From Amycolatopsis thermoflava N1165 (GTDB lineage: Bacteria; Actinomycetota; Actinomycetes; Mycobacteriales; Pseudonocardiaceae): a stretch of 64,000 bases of DNA. Below, piece after piece: positions 7,788 to 16,777 of this stretch. The position numbers were made by a program, and so were the translations under genes. The stretch is from contig NZ_KI421511.1 of the NCBI RefSeq assembly GCF_000473265.1, positions 1,973,731 through 2,037,730 on the forward strand. Direction: 5' to 3'. Under the pieces are notes generated by a model. The model did not search any database. It saw only the letters and a program-made list of their open reading frames with translations, and was not told where the DNA came from. Position 1 is the first letter of the stretch, and every line of letters starts with the position of its first letter.

Positions 7788-9062
7788 ATGGCAACCGAAC
7801 CGGCCGTCGTCGCCCTTCCCGGGCGCCGCGGATTCGACACCGTCCAGGCCGCCCTGGACGCCCTCGCCCGCGGCGGCATCGTGCTCGTGGTCGACGACGA
7901 GGACCGCGAGAACGAGGGTGATCTGGTGATGGCGGCCGAGTTCGCCGACGCGCGGTCGCTGGCGTTCTTCGTCCGCCACACCTCCGGGTTTCTCTGTGTG
8001 GCCATGCCCGCCGACCGCGCCGACCGGCTGGACCTCCCCCCGATGGTCCCGCCGGCCGCGAACGCCGACTCGCACGGGACGGCGTTCGCGGTGGCGTGCG
8101 ACGCCGCCGAGGGTGTCGGCACCGGGATCTCGGCCGCGGACCGGGCGCGCACCGCCCGGATGCTCGCCGCGGAGACGACCCGTCCCGCCGACCTCAGGCG
8201 CCCCGGGCACGTGATGCCGCTGCGCGCCCGGCCCGGCGGTGTCCTCGAACGGCCGGGGCACACCGAAGCGACGGTCGACCTGTGCCGCCTCGCCGGGCTG
8301 TCCCCCGTCGGCGTGCTGTGCGAACTGGTGTCGGCGGATGGATCGATGGCCCGCAGGCCCGAACTGCTGGCCTTCGCGCGCGAGCACGACCTGCCGATCA
8401 TCACTATCCGGCAGCTGATCGCCCACCGGCGACGCCACGGGATGGCGGCCGTGGCCGTCACCACGATGCCCACGGCGGAGGGCACCTTCACGGCGCACGC
8501 CTACCGCGGCGTGGACGGCGCCGAGCACCTCGCACTGGTGATGGGCGAACCGGACAAGGCGCCGGCGCCGCTGGTCCGGGTGCACAGCGAATGCCTCACC
8601 GGCGACGTCTTCGGCTCCCAGCGCTGCGACTGCGGCGCGCAGCTGCGGCACTCGCTCCGGTCCGTCGCACGGGAAGGCACCGGCGTCGTGGTCTACCTGG
8701 GCGGCCACGAGGGCCGCGGCATCGGCCTCACGGCGAAGATGGCCGCGTACGCGCTGCAGGAACGCGGGTACGACACCGTCGACGCCAACCACGAGCTAGG
8801 CCTGCCCGCCGACCTCCGGGACTACACCGAGGCCGCCGCGATCCTCCACGATCTGGGCGCGGGACGGGTGCGGCTGATGACCAACAACCCGGCCAAGTGC
8901 GCCGCGCTGGAGTCCGGTGGCATCGGGATCGCCGAACGGGTGCCGATGCCGGCCGCCGTCACGCCGGACAACATCGGCTACCTGCTCACCAAGAACGTCC
9001 GGATGGGGCACCGGATCGCCGGGATCAGCGAGACGCGCGCGTACGGAACGGCCGGCGGCTGA
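7788..9062 (+). CDS. ribBA: Bifunctional 3,4-dihydroxy-2-butanone-4-phosphate synthase / GTP cyclohydrolase II
   Basis: A 424-residue fusion that makes both precursors of riboflavin. The N-terminal half carries the synthase motif DDEDRENEGDLVMAAE and RHTSGFLCVAM; the C-terminal half carries the cyclohydrolase zinc and GTP motifs SECLTGDVFGSQRCDCG and GGHEGRGIGLT. ATG 7788 is chosen because GGAGGA precedes it; a TTG at 7776 would lie inside the operator. No other rib genes are nearby, so this looks like a second, pathway-dedicated copy. With a KstR2-type box before it, it probably boosts flavin supply when the neighbouring LLM monooxygenases are induced. Confidence 0.92.
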   Translation: MATEPAVVALPGRRGFDTVQAALDALARGGIVLVVDDEDRENEGDLVMAAEFADARSLAFFVRHTSGFLCVAMPADRADRLDLPPMVPPAANADSHGTAFAVACDAAEGVGTGISAADRARTARMLAAETTRPADLRRPGHVMPLRARPGGVLERPGHTEATVDLCRLAGLSPVGVLCELVSADGSMARRPELLAFAREHDLPIITIRQLIAHRRRHGMAAVAVTTMPTAEGTFTAHAYRGVDGAEHLALVMGEPDKAPAPLVRVHSECLTGDVFGSQRCDCGAQLRHSLRSVAREGTGVVVYLGGHEGRGIGLTAKMAAYALQERGYDTVDANHELGLPADLRDYTEAAAILHDLGAGRVRLMTNNPAKCAALESGGIGIAERVPMPAAVTPDNIGYLLTKNVRMGHRIAGISETRAYGTAGG

Positions 9063-9066
9063 CGCC

Positions 9067-10275
9067 TCACCCGAGCCCGCTCCCCACGGTCATGGGGATC
9101 CGCTCGGCACCGCTCATCGCCGACAGCCCGGCGGGCACGGCCGGTTCCCCGGCCGGGGCGAGGCCCGGGAACCGGTCGAGGAACAACCGCAGGGCCTCGC
9201 TCATCTCGGTCCGGGCGAGCAGGTGCCCGAGGCACATGTGCCCGCCGACCCCGAACGTCAGGTGCCTCCCCGCGTCCACCCGGCGCAGGTCGAACCGGTC
9301 CGGGTCGGCGAACATCGCCGGGTCCCGGTTGGCCGCGAAGGTGTTGAGGATCAGCGCCGTGCCTGCCGGGATCGTCAGGCCGGCGTACTCGACGTCCTCG
9401 ACCGCCTGCCGCAGCAGCACGTGCAGGGACGGTTCCAGCCGCATCGACTCCTCGACGGCCGCCGGGATCGCCTCCGGCGCCGCCCGCAGGCGCGACCACA
9501 GCCCGTGTTCCACCAGCAGTTGTATGGCCGACCCGAACTGGTACCGGGTCGTGTCGTGGCCGGCGAAGAGCAGGTTCAACAACGCCCCGCACAGTTCGTC
9601 CGGGGTCAGGGTGCCGGTTTCCCGCTGCGCGGCGATCACCGTGCTCACGAAATCGTCGCCGGGTTCCGCCCGTCGCCGTTCGATCAGCTCGCCCAGGTAC
9701 TCGCGCAGGCCGCGGATCGCGGCGTCGATTCGCGCCATGTGCGGCTGGAGCGGGAACTTGGCCAGCAGCCCGAGGTCGACCGTCCAGCCGCGGAAGCGGG
9801 CGATGTCCGCCTCGGGCACGCCCATCAGCGCGCACAGCACCTCGATGGGGTAGATGTCGGTGAAATCGCCGACGAGGTCGAAGGGATCGCGATCGGTCAG
9901 CCGGTCGAGGAGACGGGCCGCGATGTCGCGCATCCGGGGACGCAGCCCCTCGATGCGCGGTCGCGTGAAGCCGTACTGCAAGGCCTTGCGGATCCGCGCG
10001 TGCCGGGGCTCCTCGATCATGGGCAGGGACGCCTGCGTGGCGTACCACATGATCTCCCCGGACGCGCCGAGGTCCCGGTAGTAGGACGGCCCCACGCTGT
10101 CCAGCCGGCGATCCACGCTCAGCTCGCGGCACGCGGCGTAGGTGATCACCTCGTACCCGCGCACCGTCCGCACGATCCACGACTCGTCCCGTGCGGCGGC
10201 GAAAGCAGCGGAGGGATCGCGCCGGCACTCGTCTCCCAGGAGGTCGAAGTCCGGCACGCTCGGGCCCACCGTCAC
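9067..10275 (-). CDS. Cytochrome P450
   Basis: A soluble bacterial P450 of 402 residues. The I-helix oxygen-binding motif is AGHDTT, the K-helix ExxR is EESMR, and the heme loop is FGVGGHMCLGH with the cysteine ligand near residue 348. The subfamily could not be assigned. The GTG start at 10275 overlaps the stop of the LLM monooxygenase gene (GTGA), so it is the last gene of an MFS-LLM-P450 operon. It has no ferredoxin or reductase of its own here and would need redox partners from elsewhere. It converges on ribBA with four bases between the stops. Confidence 0.9.
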   Translation of the reverse strand: MTVGPSVPDFDLLGDECRRDPSAAFAAARDESWIVRTVRGYEVITYAACRELSVDRRLDSVGPSYYRDLGASGEIMWYATQASLPMIEEPRHARIRKALQYGFTRPRIEGLRPRMRDIAARLLDRLTDRDPFDLVGDFTDIYPIEVLCALMGVPEADIARFRGWTVDLGLLAKFPLQPHMARIDAAIRGLREYLGELIERRRAEPGDDFVSTVIAAQRETGTLTPDELCGALLNLLFAGHDTTRYQFGSAIQLLVEHGLWSRLRAAPEAIPAAVEESMRLEPSLHVLLRQAVEDVEYAGLTIPAGTALILNTFAANRDPAMFADPDRFDLRRVDAGRHLTFGVGGHMCLGHLLARTEMSEALRLFLDRFPGLAPAGEPAVPAGLSAMSGAERIPMTVGSGLG

Positions 10276-11465
10276 GACTCCAGCGACCGGGAGGCGTCGT
10301 AACGTTGCTGCGCCCGCTGGTTGGCCGCGGTGAGCGCCTTCTGGAACTCGCCTTCCGACCCGGAGAACGCCCGCCAGTTCTCCACCCTGCGGGTGGCCGA
10401 ATCCTGGAAGTGCGGCGCCACCTCGCGCGCGAACAGCTCGTAGGAGTCGAGCGTGTCCCGCGGACTCGCCCAGTCGAGCACCCGGATCAGGTGCGTGCCG
10501 TACCCACCGGAGATCTCCTGCATGTACTCGATGTGCTCGATGACGTCCTCCGGCGAACCCACCACGCCCAGCTGCGAGGCGCGGAAGACGTCCAGCCAGG
10601 GCGCGTCTTCCGGCAGGCCCGATGTCTCGTACACGGCCTTGAGGAAGCTCGCGTCACGCAGCGCGTAGCGCGCCGCATGGTCGATGCCGTAGGCGACCTG
10701 CCGTTCGGCCTCCTCCCGCGTCGGCGCGACATGCACGCAGCTGACCAGACGCCAGTCGGCGCGGTCGGGTTCGCCGAAACCGTGTCGAGCAAGTTGTTCG
10801 GAGTACATCTCCCAGTGCTTGGCCAGCACCTTGCTGCCCGCCGGACTGGCGGCCGCCAGCGCCAGCATCGGCAGCCCGAACCGGCCGGCCAGGTTCGCCC
10901 CGGCCGGGGACACCACAGCGGTGACGGCGATCGGCGGATGCGGTCGCGTATAGGGCAGCATCTGCAGCTGCGCCCGCCGCAGTTCGAACCAGTCGGTCTT
11001 GCGGTCGATCACCCCGTCCTCGGTGAACAGGGCGAGGATCGCCTCCAGCGACTCCTCCATCCGCTCCCGCAGCTGCGTGTACTCCAGACCCATCATCGCC
11101 GCGTCCGACGGCAGCGCCCCGGGCCCGACCCCGACGATCAGCCGGCCGCGCGTGAGGTGGTCGAGCATCGTGATGCGCTCGGCGACCATCAGCGGGTGGT
11201 GGTAGGGCAGCGAGATCACGCCGGTGGCGAGCTTGATGTCACGCGTCCGCTGGGCCGCGGCCGCAATGAACAGCTCGGGGCTCGAGATGATCTCCCAGCC
11301 GCTGGAGTGGTGCTCACCGATGAACGCCTCGTCGAATCCGAGGCGGTCCAGATGCTCGACGAACTGCAGGTCGCGCTCGAGGTCCCAGGTCGGGTTGTTC
11401 CCGGGTTTGTGCTCCGGCCCGAGGAAGACACCGAACCGCATCCGGCTCGACACACTGCTGGTCAT
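10272..11465 (-). CDS. LLM class flavin-dependent oxidoreductase
   Basis: A 397-residue TIM-barrel monooxygenase of the bacterial luciferase-like family, in the limonene monooxygenase/alkanal monooxygenase branch. Typical segments are MRFGVFLGPE at the first strand, FIGEHH near residue 55, and GRLIVGVGPGALPSD, which lines the flavin pocket. ATG 11465 is used; MRFG seven or eight codons later is an alternative start. The gene lies between an MFS pump gene (14 bases upstream) and the P450 gene (overlapping). It uses reduced FMN or F420 from a separate reductase; substrate unknown. Confidence 0.88.
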   Translation of the reverse strand: MTSSVSSRMRFGVFLGPEHKPGNNPTWDLERDLQFVEHLDRLGFDEAFIGEHHSSGWEIISSPELFIAAAAQRTRDIKLATGVISLPYHHPLMVAERITMLDHLTRGRLIVGVGPGALPSDAAMMGLEYTQLRERMEESLEAILALFTEDGVIDRKTDWFELRRAQLQMLPYTRPHPPIAVTAVVSPAGANLAGRFGLPMLALAAASPAGSKVLAKHWEMYSEQLARHGFGEPDRADWRLVSCVHVAPTREEAERQVAYGIDHAARYALRDASFLKAVYETSGLPEDAPWLDVFRASQLGVVGSPEDVIEHIEYMQEISGGYGTHLIRVLDWASPRDTLDSYELFAREVAPHFQDSATRRVENWRAFSGSEGEFQKALTAANQRAQQRYDASRSLES

Positions 11466-11479
11466 CAGACTCCGATCCC

Positions 11480-12994
11480 TCAATCCATCACTCGCTCGGT
11501 CTGGTGGGCGCCGGTCGTGGCGTCGGCCCCGGTGCGCACACCCAGCACGTCCTGGCGCCGGCCGTGCGGCAGCAGGACCGCGAGCAGCAGGCTCACCAAC
11601 CCACAGCCGGCGGCCACCGCGAAGGCCACCCGGTACCCGGTCTCGCTGTAGAACACGCCGCCACCGGCCTGGACGACGTTCGCCGTCAGCGCGGCGAAGG
11701 CGACCTGGATCAACACGACGGTGCCGATGTTCTGCCCCTCCAGCGCCATGATCGACGCGATCCCCTGCTGCTCCGGTGGCGAGGCCTGCACGACGAGGTT
11801 CGGCAGACCGCCGTACGTCGCACCCATGCCGGCACCGAACAACACGAGCAGACCGGCGACCTGCCACGCGTGGGAATGCCAGATCGCCAGGCCGAGCGCG
11901 GACCCGGCCAGCAACACCGCGCCGGTGATCATCGGCGTGCGGATGCCCCACCGGGCGGCCTTGGCGCCGCACAGGAAGCCCGCGACGACCATGGCCGCGC
12001 CCAGCGGGGACAGGAAGTAGGCGACGCCGATGGCGTCGCTGCCGAAACCGTAGCCGCCGCCGACCTCACGCGGGGTCTGCAGCATGCTCGGCACGATCGA
12101 CGACACGATGCCCGTGGCGGCGTAGACGGAGGCACCGAGCAGGAGCGTGGTCCACATCGGACGACTGCGCAGCAGCGGGAGGTTGATCAGCGGCTCGGGG
12201 AACGACCGGTCCCACCACAGCCATGCCGCGAAGCACACGACCCCGCCGATCAGCAGTCCGAGCACCGCGGGCGAACCCCAGCCCCACTCCGGGCCCTCCC
12301 CGAGCCCGAAGACCAGCGCGGCGCCGCCGAGCCCGAGCAGGACGGCTCCCGGCCAGTCCAGCCGCGCCTTCACGCGCAGCGGCGATTCGGGAAGCAGCGC
12401 CAGCACGGCCACGATGCACACGGCCTCGTAGATCGCGACGAACCAGAAGATCGACAACGCCCCGAAGGAGTCGATGAGCCACCCGGCGAGGAACGGCGCC
12501 AGGATGAACGTGATTCCGGAGCCGGTGAGGGTCACGGCGACTGCGAACGCGATGATGCGCTTCGGGAACACGTCGCGGATCAGCGAGTACGCGAGCGCCG
12601 GCGTGATGTAGAGCAGCCCCTGCAGGGCCCGGCCGACGATGAACAGCGCGTAGTTCGGCGCGAGCGCGGACAGGACCGCGCCGAGCGCCGCGAGCCCGGT
12701 GGCGACGAGCAGCATCAGCCGCTTACCGCGCAGGTCGGCGAGTTTGCCGACGACAGCCATCACCACGGCCGCGGCGAGGTTCGCGATGGTGATCGTCCAG
12801 CCCACCTGGTCGGTTCTGTAGTGCGCGGCGATCCCCGGAAGCGCGGTGGCCACCAGGTTGTATGAGAACGCCGCGAGTTCGGCGAGCAGCACGATGGCGA
12901 GCAGCCCGAGGACACGACGCGGCGTCCAGGTCCGGTCCACGCTGTGGTGGCCGGGACCGGCGGTGTCGGGGTGGGAAAACGATTCGGCGACCAC
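11480..12994 (-). CDS. MFS transporter (drug:H+ antiporter type)
   Basis: A 504-residue membrane protein with about 14 hydrophobic segments and the loop motif GKLADLRGKR. It resembles the 1542-2987 transporter in length and in local sequence such as GRALQGLLYITPALAYSLI, so the two are paralogues. The GTG start at 12994 has AGGAGG seven bases upstream. It is the first gene of the MFS-LLM-P450 operon, divergent from an SDR gene, with a KstR2-like palindrome between them. Probably moves the substrate of the pathway or exports a hydrophobic intermediate. Confidence 0.86.
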   Translation of the reverse strand: MVAESFSHPDTAGPGHHSVDRTWTPRRVLGLLAIVLLAELAAFSYNLVATALPGIAAHYRTDQVGWTITIANLAAAVVMAVVGKLADLRGKRLMLLVATGLAALGAVLSALAPNYALFIVGRALQGLLYITPALAYSLIRDVFPKRIIAFAVAVTLTGSGITFILAPFLAGWLIDSFGALSIFWFVAIYEAVCIVAVLALLPESPLRVKARLDWPGAVLLGLGGAALVFGLGEGPEWGWGSPAVLGLLIGGVVCFAAWLWWDRSFPEPLINLPLLRSRPMWTTLLLGASVYAATGIVSSIVPSMLQTPREVGGGYGFGSDAIGVAYFLSPLGAAMVVAGFLCGAKAARWGIRTPMITGAVLLAGSALGLAIWHSHAWQVAGLLVLFGAGMGATYGGLPNLVVQASPPEQQGIASIMALEGQNIGTVVLIQVAFAALTANVVQAGGGVFYSETGYRVAFAVAAGCGLVSLLLAVLLPHGRRQDVLGVRTGADATTGAHQTERVMD

Positions 12995-13049
12995 TACGGA
13001 CCTCCTGCGGTGCGTCGGTGCACTCCAGAGACTCCGGTCACACTAGACA

Positions 13050-13066
13050 ACCAAGCGCTCGCTTGG
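13050..13066. promoter_or_regulatory. KstR2-like palindrome between MFS and SDR genes
   Basis: CCAAGCG-CT-CGCTTGG (13051-13066) is a perfect inverted repeat. Read as ACCAAGCGCTCGCT (13050-13063) it differs from AnCAAGnnCTTGnT at one base. It lies 56 bases before the MFS start and 38 before the SDR start, so it could control both. Confidence 0.6.
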
Positions 13067-13103
13067 CAAGGGTGCTAGCGTTGCGGCACAAGGAGTCATC
13101 ACA

Positions 13104-13889
13104 GTGGAAGGCGGGACAATGTCGGACTTCTCCGCCAGGACCGGAGCGGCGTTCGTCGCCGGCGGCACCGGTGGCATCGGCCAGGCGATCGTCCGCACGC
13201 TCGCGGCACGCGGCAGCGACGTCGCGTTCACCTACCGGTCGAACCACTCCGCCGCCGACGACCTGGCCCGCGAGGTCAAGGCCCTCGGCCGCCGGCAGAG
13301 TGCCCTCCGGCTCGACCTCGCCGACGAAGCGGCGACAGCCGACGCCGTCGGGCAGGTCGTCGCGGAGTTCGGCGGGCTGCACACCGTGGTGTACGCGGCC
13401 GGCCCGCACGTGCCGATGGTGCATCTGAGCAAGGTTTCCCCGGCCCAGTACCGGGCGCAGCTGGACGCCGACGCCGCCGCGTTCTTCAACCTCGCCCACG
13501 CCGCCCTGCCGCGTTTGCGGGAGAGCAAGGGCAACATCGTTGTCGTCACCACCGCGGCCACGCGCCGGTTCCCGGTGCGCGACGGACTGTCCTCGGGCAC
13601 GAAGGGCGCGGTGGAGGCGGTCGCGCGGGCACTGGCGGCCGAGGAGGGGCGGTTCGGGATTCGCGTCAACTGCGTCGGCCCCGGCATGCTGACCGACGGC
13701 ATGGCCGAGCGGCTGATCTCCTCCGGCGAACTCGACGACGCCGCCCTGGAGGTCACCCGCCGCAACATCCCGCTGCGCCGCTTCGGCGATGCCGAAGACA
13801 TCGCCGAAGCGGTCGCGTTCCTCGCCTCGGACCGGGCCGACTTCATCACCGGCCAGTGCCTCGACGTCGACGGCGGCTACGGCGTCTGA
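13104..13889 (+). CDS. SDR family protein lacking the catalytic tyrosine
   Basis: A 261-residue short-chain dehydrogenase/reductase fold protein. The Rossmann glycine motif GGTGGIG and the NNAG-equivalent YAAG are present, as is the C-terminal GQCLDVDGGY. However, the YxxxK active-site motif reads SSGTK, so Tyr is replaced by Ser while Lys remains, and the usual Ser position reads Thr. It may be a non-redox or very slow enzyme. A GTG start at 13104 has AAGGAG at eight bases; ATG 13119 is the alternative. The gene stands alone and overlaps the end of the converging hydrolase gene by 13 bases. Confidence 0.8.
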   Translation: MEGGTMSDFSARTGAAFVAGGTGGIGQAIVRTLAARGSDVAFTYRSNHSAADDLAREVKALGRRQSALRLDLADEAATADAVGQVVAEFGGLHTVVYAAGPHVPMVHLSKVSPAQYRAQLDADAAAFFNLAHAALPRLRESKGNIVVVTTAATRRFPVRDGLSSGTKGAVEAVARALAAEEGRFGIRVNCVGPGMLTDGMAERLISSGELDDAALEVTRRNIPLRRFGDAEDIAEAVAFLASDRADFITGQCLDVDGGYGV

Positions 13890-14788
13890 ACCGGGGCCGG
13901 TTCGAGGAACCGGCCCAGCACCGCGAGCAGCTCGGCGCGGATCCGGCGGCTGACCGACGCGCCGGGCTGCATCGCGGTGAACGCGTGCGGCACACCGGGC
14001 ACGACGTGCAGTTCGGCTGCCACCCCCGCGGCCTGCAGGCGCAGCGCGTACTGCACGGCCTCGTCCCGCAGGCAGTCCGCCCCGGCGGCGAGCACGTACG
14101 CCGGCGGCAACCCGCGCAGGTCCTGGGCCACCGAGGGTGATCCCCACACCGGCGGGGCTCCGACCAGCGGCCCGAGGTAGTGGCCCCAGCACAAGCGCGC
14201 GTCCTCGGCGTTGAAGACCGGCGCCGCGGACAGCCCGGCCATCGACTCCGCGCCCATGGTCGCGTCCAGAAAAGGGCAGAGCAGGACCTGCCCGTTGATC
14301 ACGGGACCGCCGGTGTCGCGGGCCCGCAACGCGAGCGCCGCCGCCAGGCCGGCCCCGGCCGACATGCCCGCCACCACCAGGGGCGCCCCGGACGCGAAGT
14401 CCAGCAACGCGGCGTAGCAGTCGTCCAGCGCCGCCGGGTAGGGGTGCTCCGGGGCGAGCCGGTAGTCGACGGAGACGACCACCGCGCCGGTGTCGGCGGC
14501 GAGCCTGGCGCAGAACGGCTCGTCCTCATCCGGGTGTCCGATGCAGTACCCACCGCCGTGGATCCACAGCACGACGGGAGCCGCGTCGCCGGCACCGTCC
14601 GGCACGTACCGGCGAACCGGCACCGGATGCGCGGCGGCGACCGTATGGTCCGTCCTGGCGACGCCGTCCGGCCACGGCACTTCCGGCCACTCCGCACGCG
14701 CCTTCGCGCTCAGCTCCCGTTGCGCGGCCGGGTCGGCGAACTGCAGGGGCGGCATCGCCGCCAGGAACTCGGTGAATTCGGGATCCAT
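13877..14788 (-). CDS. Alpha/beta hydrolase (hormone-sensitive lipase family esterase)
   Basis: A 303-residue esterase. The oxyanion-hole motif is HGGGY, the nucleophile elbow is GMSAG, and the acid and base are in AGADCLRDE and PGVPHAF, the order of the HSL/acetyl esterase family. ATG 14788 is used because GGAAGG precedes it by six bases; an ATG at 14806 overlaps the SDR stop but lacks a ribosome site. It is the last gene of the LLM-SDR-hydrolase operon. A Baeyer-Villiger-type LLM, an SDR and an esterase would together turn an alcohol into a ketone, then ester, then cleave it; this is an inference. Confidence 0.88.
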   Translation of the reverse strand: MDPEFTEFLAAMPPLQFADPAAQRELSAKARAEWPEVPWPDGVARTDHTVAAAHPVPVRRYVPDGAGDAAPVVLWIHGGGYCIGHPDEDEPFCARLAADTGAVVVSVDYRLAPEHPYPAALDDCYAALLDFASGAPLVVAGMSAGAGLAAALALRARDTGGPVINGQVLLCPFLDATMGAESMAGLSAAPVFNAEDARLCWGHYLGPLVGAPPVWGSPSVAQDLRGLPPAYVLAAGADCLRDEAVQYALRLQAAGVAAELHVVPGVPHAFTAMQPGASVSRRIRAELLAVLGRFLEPAPVQTP

Positions 14789-14802
14789 GCGTATCCTTCC
14801 GA

Positions 14803-15537
14803 TCATCCGGTGCCCGTGGCACCGCCATCGACGACCAACTCGGTTCCGGTGAGGTAGCTGGAGTCGTCGCACGCGAGGAACAACGCGGCTTGCGCCACCT
14901 CGTCCGGGCGGCCCGCACGGGCGAGCGGGGTGCCCGCCCAGTGGGCGGGGTCGGCCAGCACCTCCGCGGGCACGCTCTGCTCGAGCATCGGTCCCGCGAT
15001 GGCGCCCGGGATCAGGCAGTTGACGCGGATGCCCTGGGCCGCGAGCTCGGCCGCGGCGACCTTGGTGAGGCCGCGCAGCGCCCATTTGGTCATTCCGTAG
15101 GCGCCGTGCCCGGGATAGCCCGTCGTGCCCGCGGTCGAAGACACGTTGATGATCGACCCGCCGCCGCTCATCCGCTTCGCGGCCGCGCGGATACCGAGGA
15201 AGGGCCCGTGCAGGTTGACCGCGAAGATCTGCTCCAGCCCGGACACCGACTCCTCCATCAGTGGCCGGGTCCAGTAGCGAGCCGCGTTGTTGACCAGGAC
15301 GTCGAGCCGGCCGTGGCGCGCCAGGACACCGTCGAGGACCTCCTCCCACGCGGCCTCGTCGCTGACGTCCATGCGTGCGAACTCACCGCCGAAGCCGGCG
15401 GCCGTCGCGCGGCCACCGGTTTCGTCCACATCGGTCACCACCACGCGGGCGCCCTCACGCGCGAACAGGGCCGCCTCGGCGGCGCCCTGTCCACGCGCCC
15501 CGCCGGTGATCACCGCGACCTTTCCGGCCATCCGCAT
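14803..15537 (-). CDS. SDR family oxidoreductase
   Basis: A 244-residue classical short-chain dehydrogenase. It has TGGARGQG for the dinucleotide, VNNAARY, the catalytic serine in INVSSTAG and the YGMTK form of YxxxK. The overall pattern resembles 3-alpha/20-beta hydroxysteroid dehydrogenases, which oxidise ring alcohols. The start ATG at 15537 overlaps the stop of the LLM gene (TGATG), so the two are coupled; MAGKV at 15531 is an alternative. It likely supplies or removes a carbonyl for the adjacent LLM monooxygenase. Confidence 0.87.
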   Translation of the reverse strand: MRMAGKVAVITGGARGQGAAEAALFAREGARVVVTDVDETGGRATAAGFGGEFARMDVSDEAAWEEVLDGVLARHGRLDVLVNNAARYWTRPLMEESVSGLEQIFAVNLHGPFLGIRAAAKRMSGGGSIINVSSTAGTTGYPGHGAYGMTKWALRGLTKVAAAELAAQGIRVNCLIPGAIAGPMLEQSVPAEVLADPAHWAGTPLARAGRPDEVAQAALFLACDDSSYLTGTELVVDGGATGTG

Positions 15538-16697
15538 CAGGCGCGCTTCTCCTTCGCGCGGAAGTGCGGGATGACGTGCTCGCCCCAGTTGCGGATGGTC
15601 TCCAGGCACACCTCCTGCGGGACGGTGCCCATCTGGATCAGGCACAGCACCTCGTCCACCCCGACCCGCTCCAGCTCCGTCACGTAGTCGATCGCGGTCT
15701 CCACGGTGCCGTAGGCGTGGTCGATGTTGTAGTTCGCCGACGCCAGCGAGCGCTCCGAGTACTGCGGAAGCTCGCCGCGGTCGTAGGCCGCTGCCCGCGA
15801 CTCGGCGCGCTCACGCATGAAGGCCACGTTGTCCTCGTTCACCGTGTCCCCCGTAGGCGGCTTCTCCCCGCCGAGATGCCAGTAGCCGATCGACTCACCG
15901 AAGAACCGCTGGCCGCGAGCGCCGATCTCCTTGGCCTGCTGGGCGTCGTCGAGCACGATCGTCGGGCACAACGCCACGAACTGGTCGTTGGTGACGTCGG
16001 AAACGAGCTTCTCCCCGGTCCGCGTCTCGCACCGCTCCCGGTAGAGCTTGTGCTGGTGCGCCACGCTGTCGAGTCCGGCGAACCCGAAGATCAGCGCGCC
16101 CACGCCGAGGTCGGCCGAGTGCACGACGGTGTCGGGCTTGGTGCTGGCCAGGTAGAGCGGCGGGTGCGGGCGCTGGATCGGGCGCGGCAGGATGCGCAGC
16201 GGCGCGTTGCCCTTCGGCGCCTGCAGGTCGAGCAGCTTGCCGTGCCATTCGAAGTCGTCCGAGCGCCAGGCGGCGCTCACGATCCGCAGGGCTTCCTCCA
16301 CCTCGGCAGCCGTGCGCTCGGGATCCACGTTGCACAGCGCTGCCTCCTGGCGGGTGCCGCCACGCGCCGCACCCAGGTTCAGGCGCCCGTTGGACAGCAC
16401 GTCGAGGAAAGCCGCCTTCTCCGCCACGCGGGTCGGGAAGTTGTAGTTGAACGGCATGCACACCGCGCCGTGGCCGATCCGGATGCGCGTGGTCTTCGCC
16501 GCGACCGTGGCGAGGAACAGCTCCGGAGCCGACATGTGGGAGTAGTGCTCGAGCCCGTGGTGCTCGACGGCCCAGATCCCGTCGAACCCCATCTGTTCGG
16601 CGAAGACGGCCTGCTCCACCGAGTCGAGGATCACCTGACGCTCCTTCTCCGGCGTCGGATCGGCGATCTGGGCCTCGAAGATCATCGAGAACTTCAC
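15537..16697 (-). CDS. LLM class flavin-dependent oxidoreductase
   Basis: A 386-residue luciferase-like monooxygenase. It has MKFSMIFEAQ at the first strand, WAVEHHGLEHYSHMSAPELFL for the substrate side, and a GRLNLGAARGG segment at the flavin phosphate site. The substitution GAARGGTR for the more usual GVGRG is typical of one actinobacterial clade. It heads the LLM-SDR-hydrolase operon; a likely FMN reductase gene ends 80 bases upstream. A CGCTTGCTTGG half-site lies 25 bases before the start. Confidence 0.87.
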   Translation of the reverse strand: MKFSMIFEAQIADPTPEKERQVILDSVEQAVFAEQMGFDGIWAVEHHGLEHYSHMSAPELFLATVAAKTTRIRIGHGAVCMPFNYNFPTRVAEKAAFLDVLSNGRLNLGAARGGTRQEAALCNVDPERTAAEVEEALRIVSAAWRSDDFEWHGKLLDLQAPKGNAPLRILPRPIQRPHPPLYLASTKPDTVVHSADLGVGALIFGFAGLDSVAHQHKLYRERCETRTGEKLVSDVTNDQFVALCPTIVLDDAQQAKEIGARGQRFFGESIGYWHLGGEKPPTGDTVNEDNVAFMRERAESRAAAYDRGELPQYSERSLASANYNIDHAYGTVETAIDYVTELERVGVDEVLCLIQMGTVPQEVCLETIRNWGEHVIPHFRAKEKRA

Positions 16698-16720
16698 GGG
16701 TCGTGCCTTTCTGTCGGTCT

Positions 16721-16734
16721 ATCGCTTGCTTGGT
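16721..16734. promoter_or_regulatory. KstR2-like half-site upstream of LLM operon
   Basis: ATCGCTTGCTTGGT has a perfect CTTGnT right half but three mismatches in the left half. It sits just before the LLM start at 16697. Reported because of its relatives at 7763, 13050, 27832 and 27924; on its own it would be weak. Confidence 0.35.
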
Positions 16735-16777
16735 TACCGCGCGCAGGGAGATGCCCTGCCGGAATGCCGGGGTGGAG

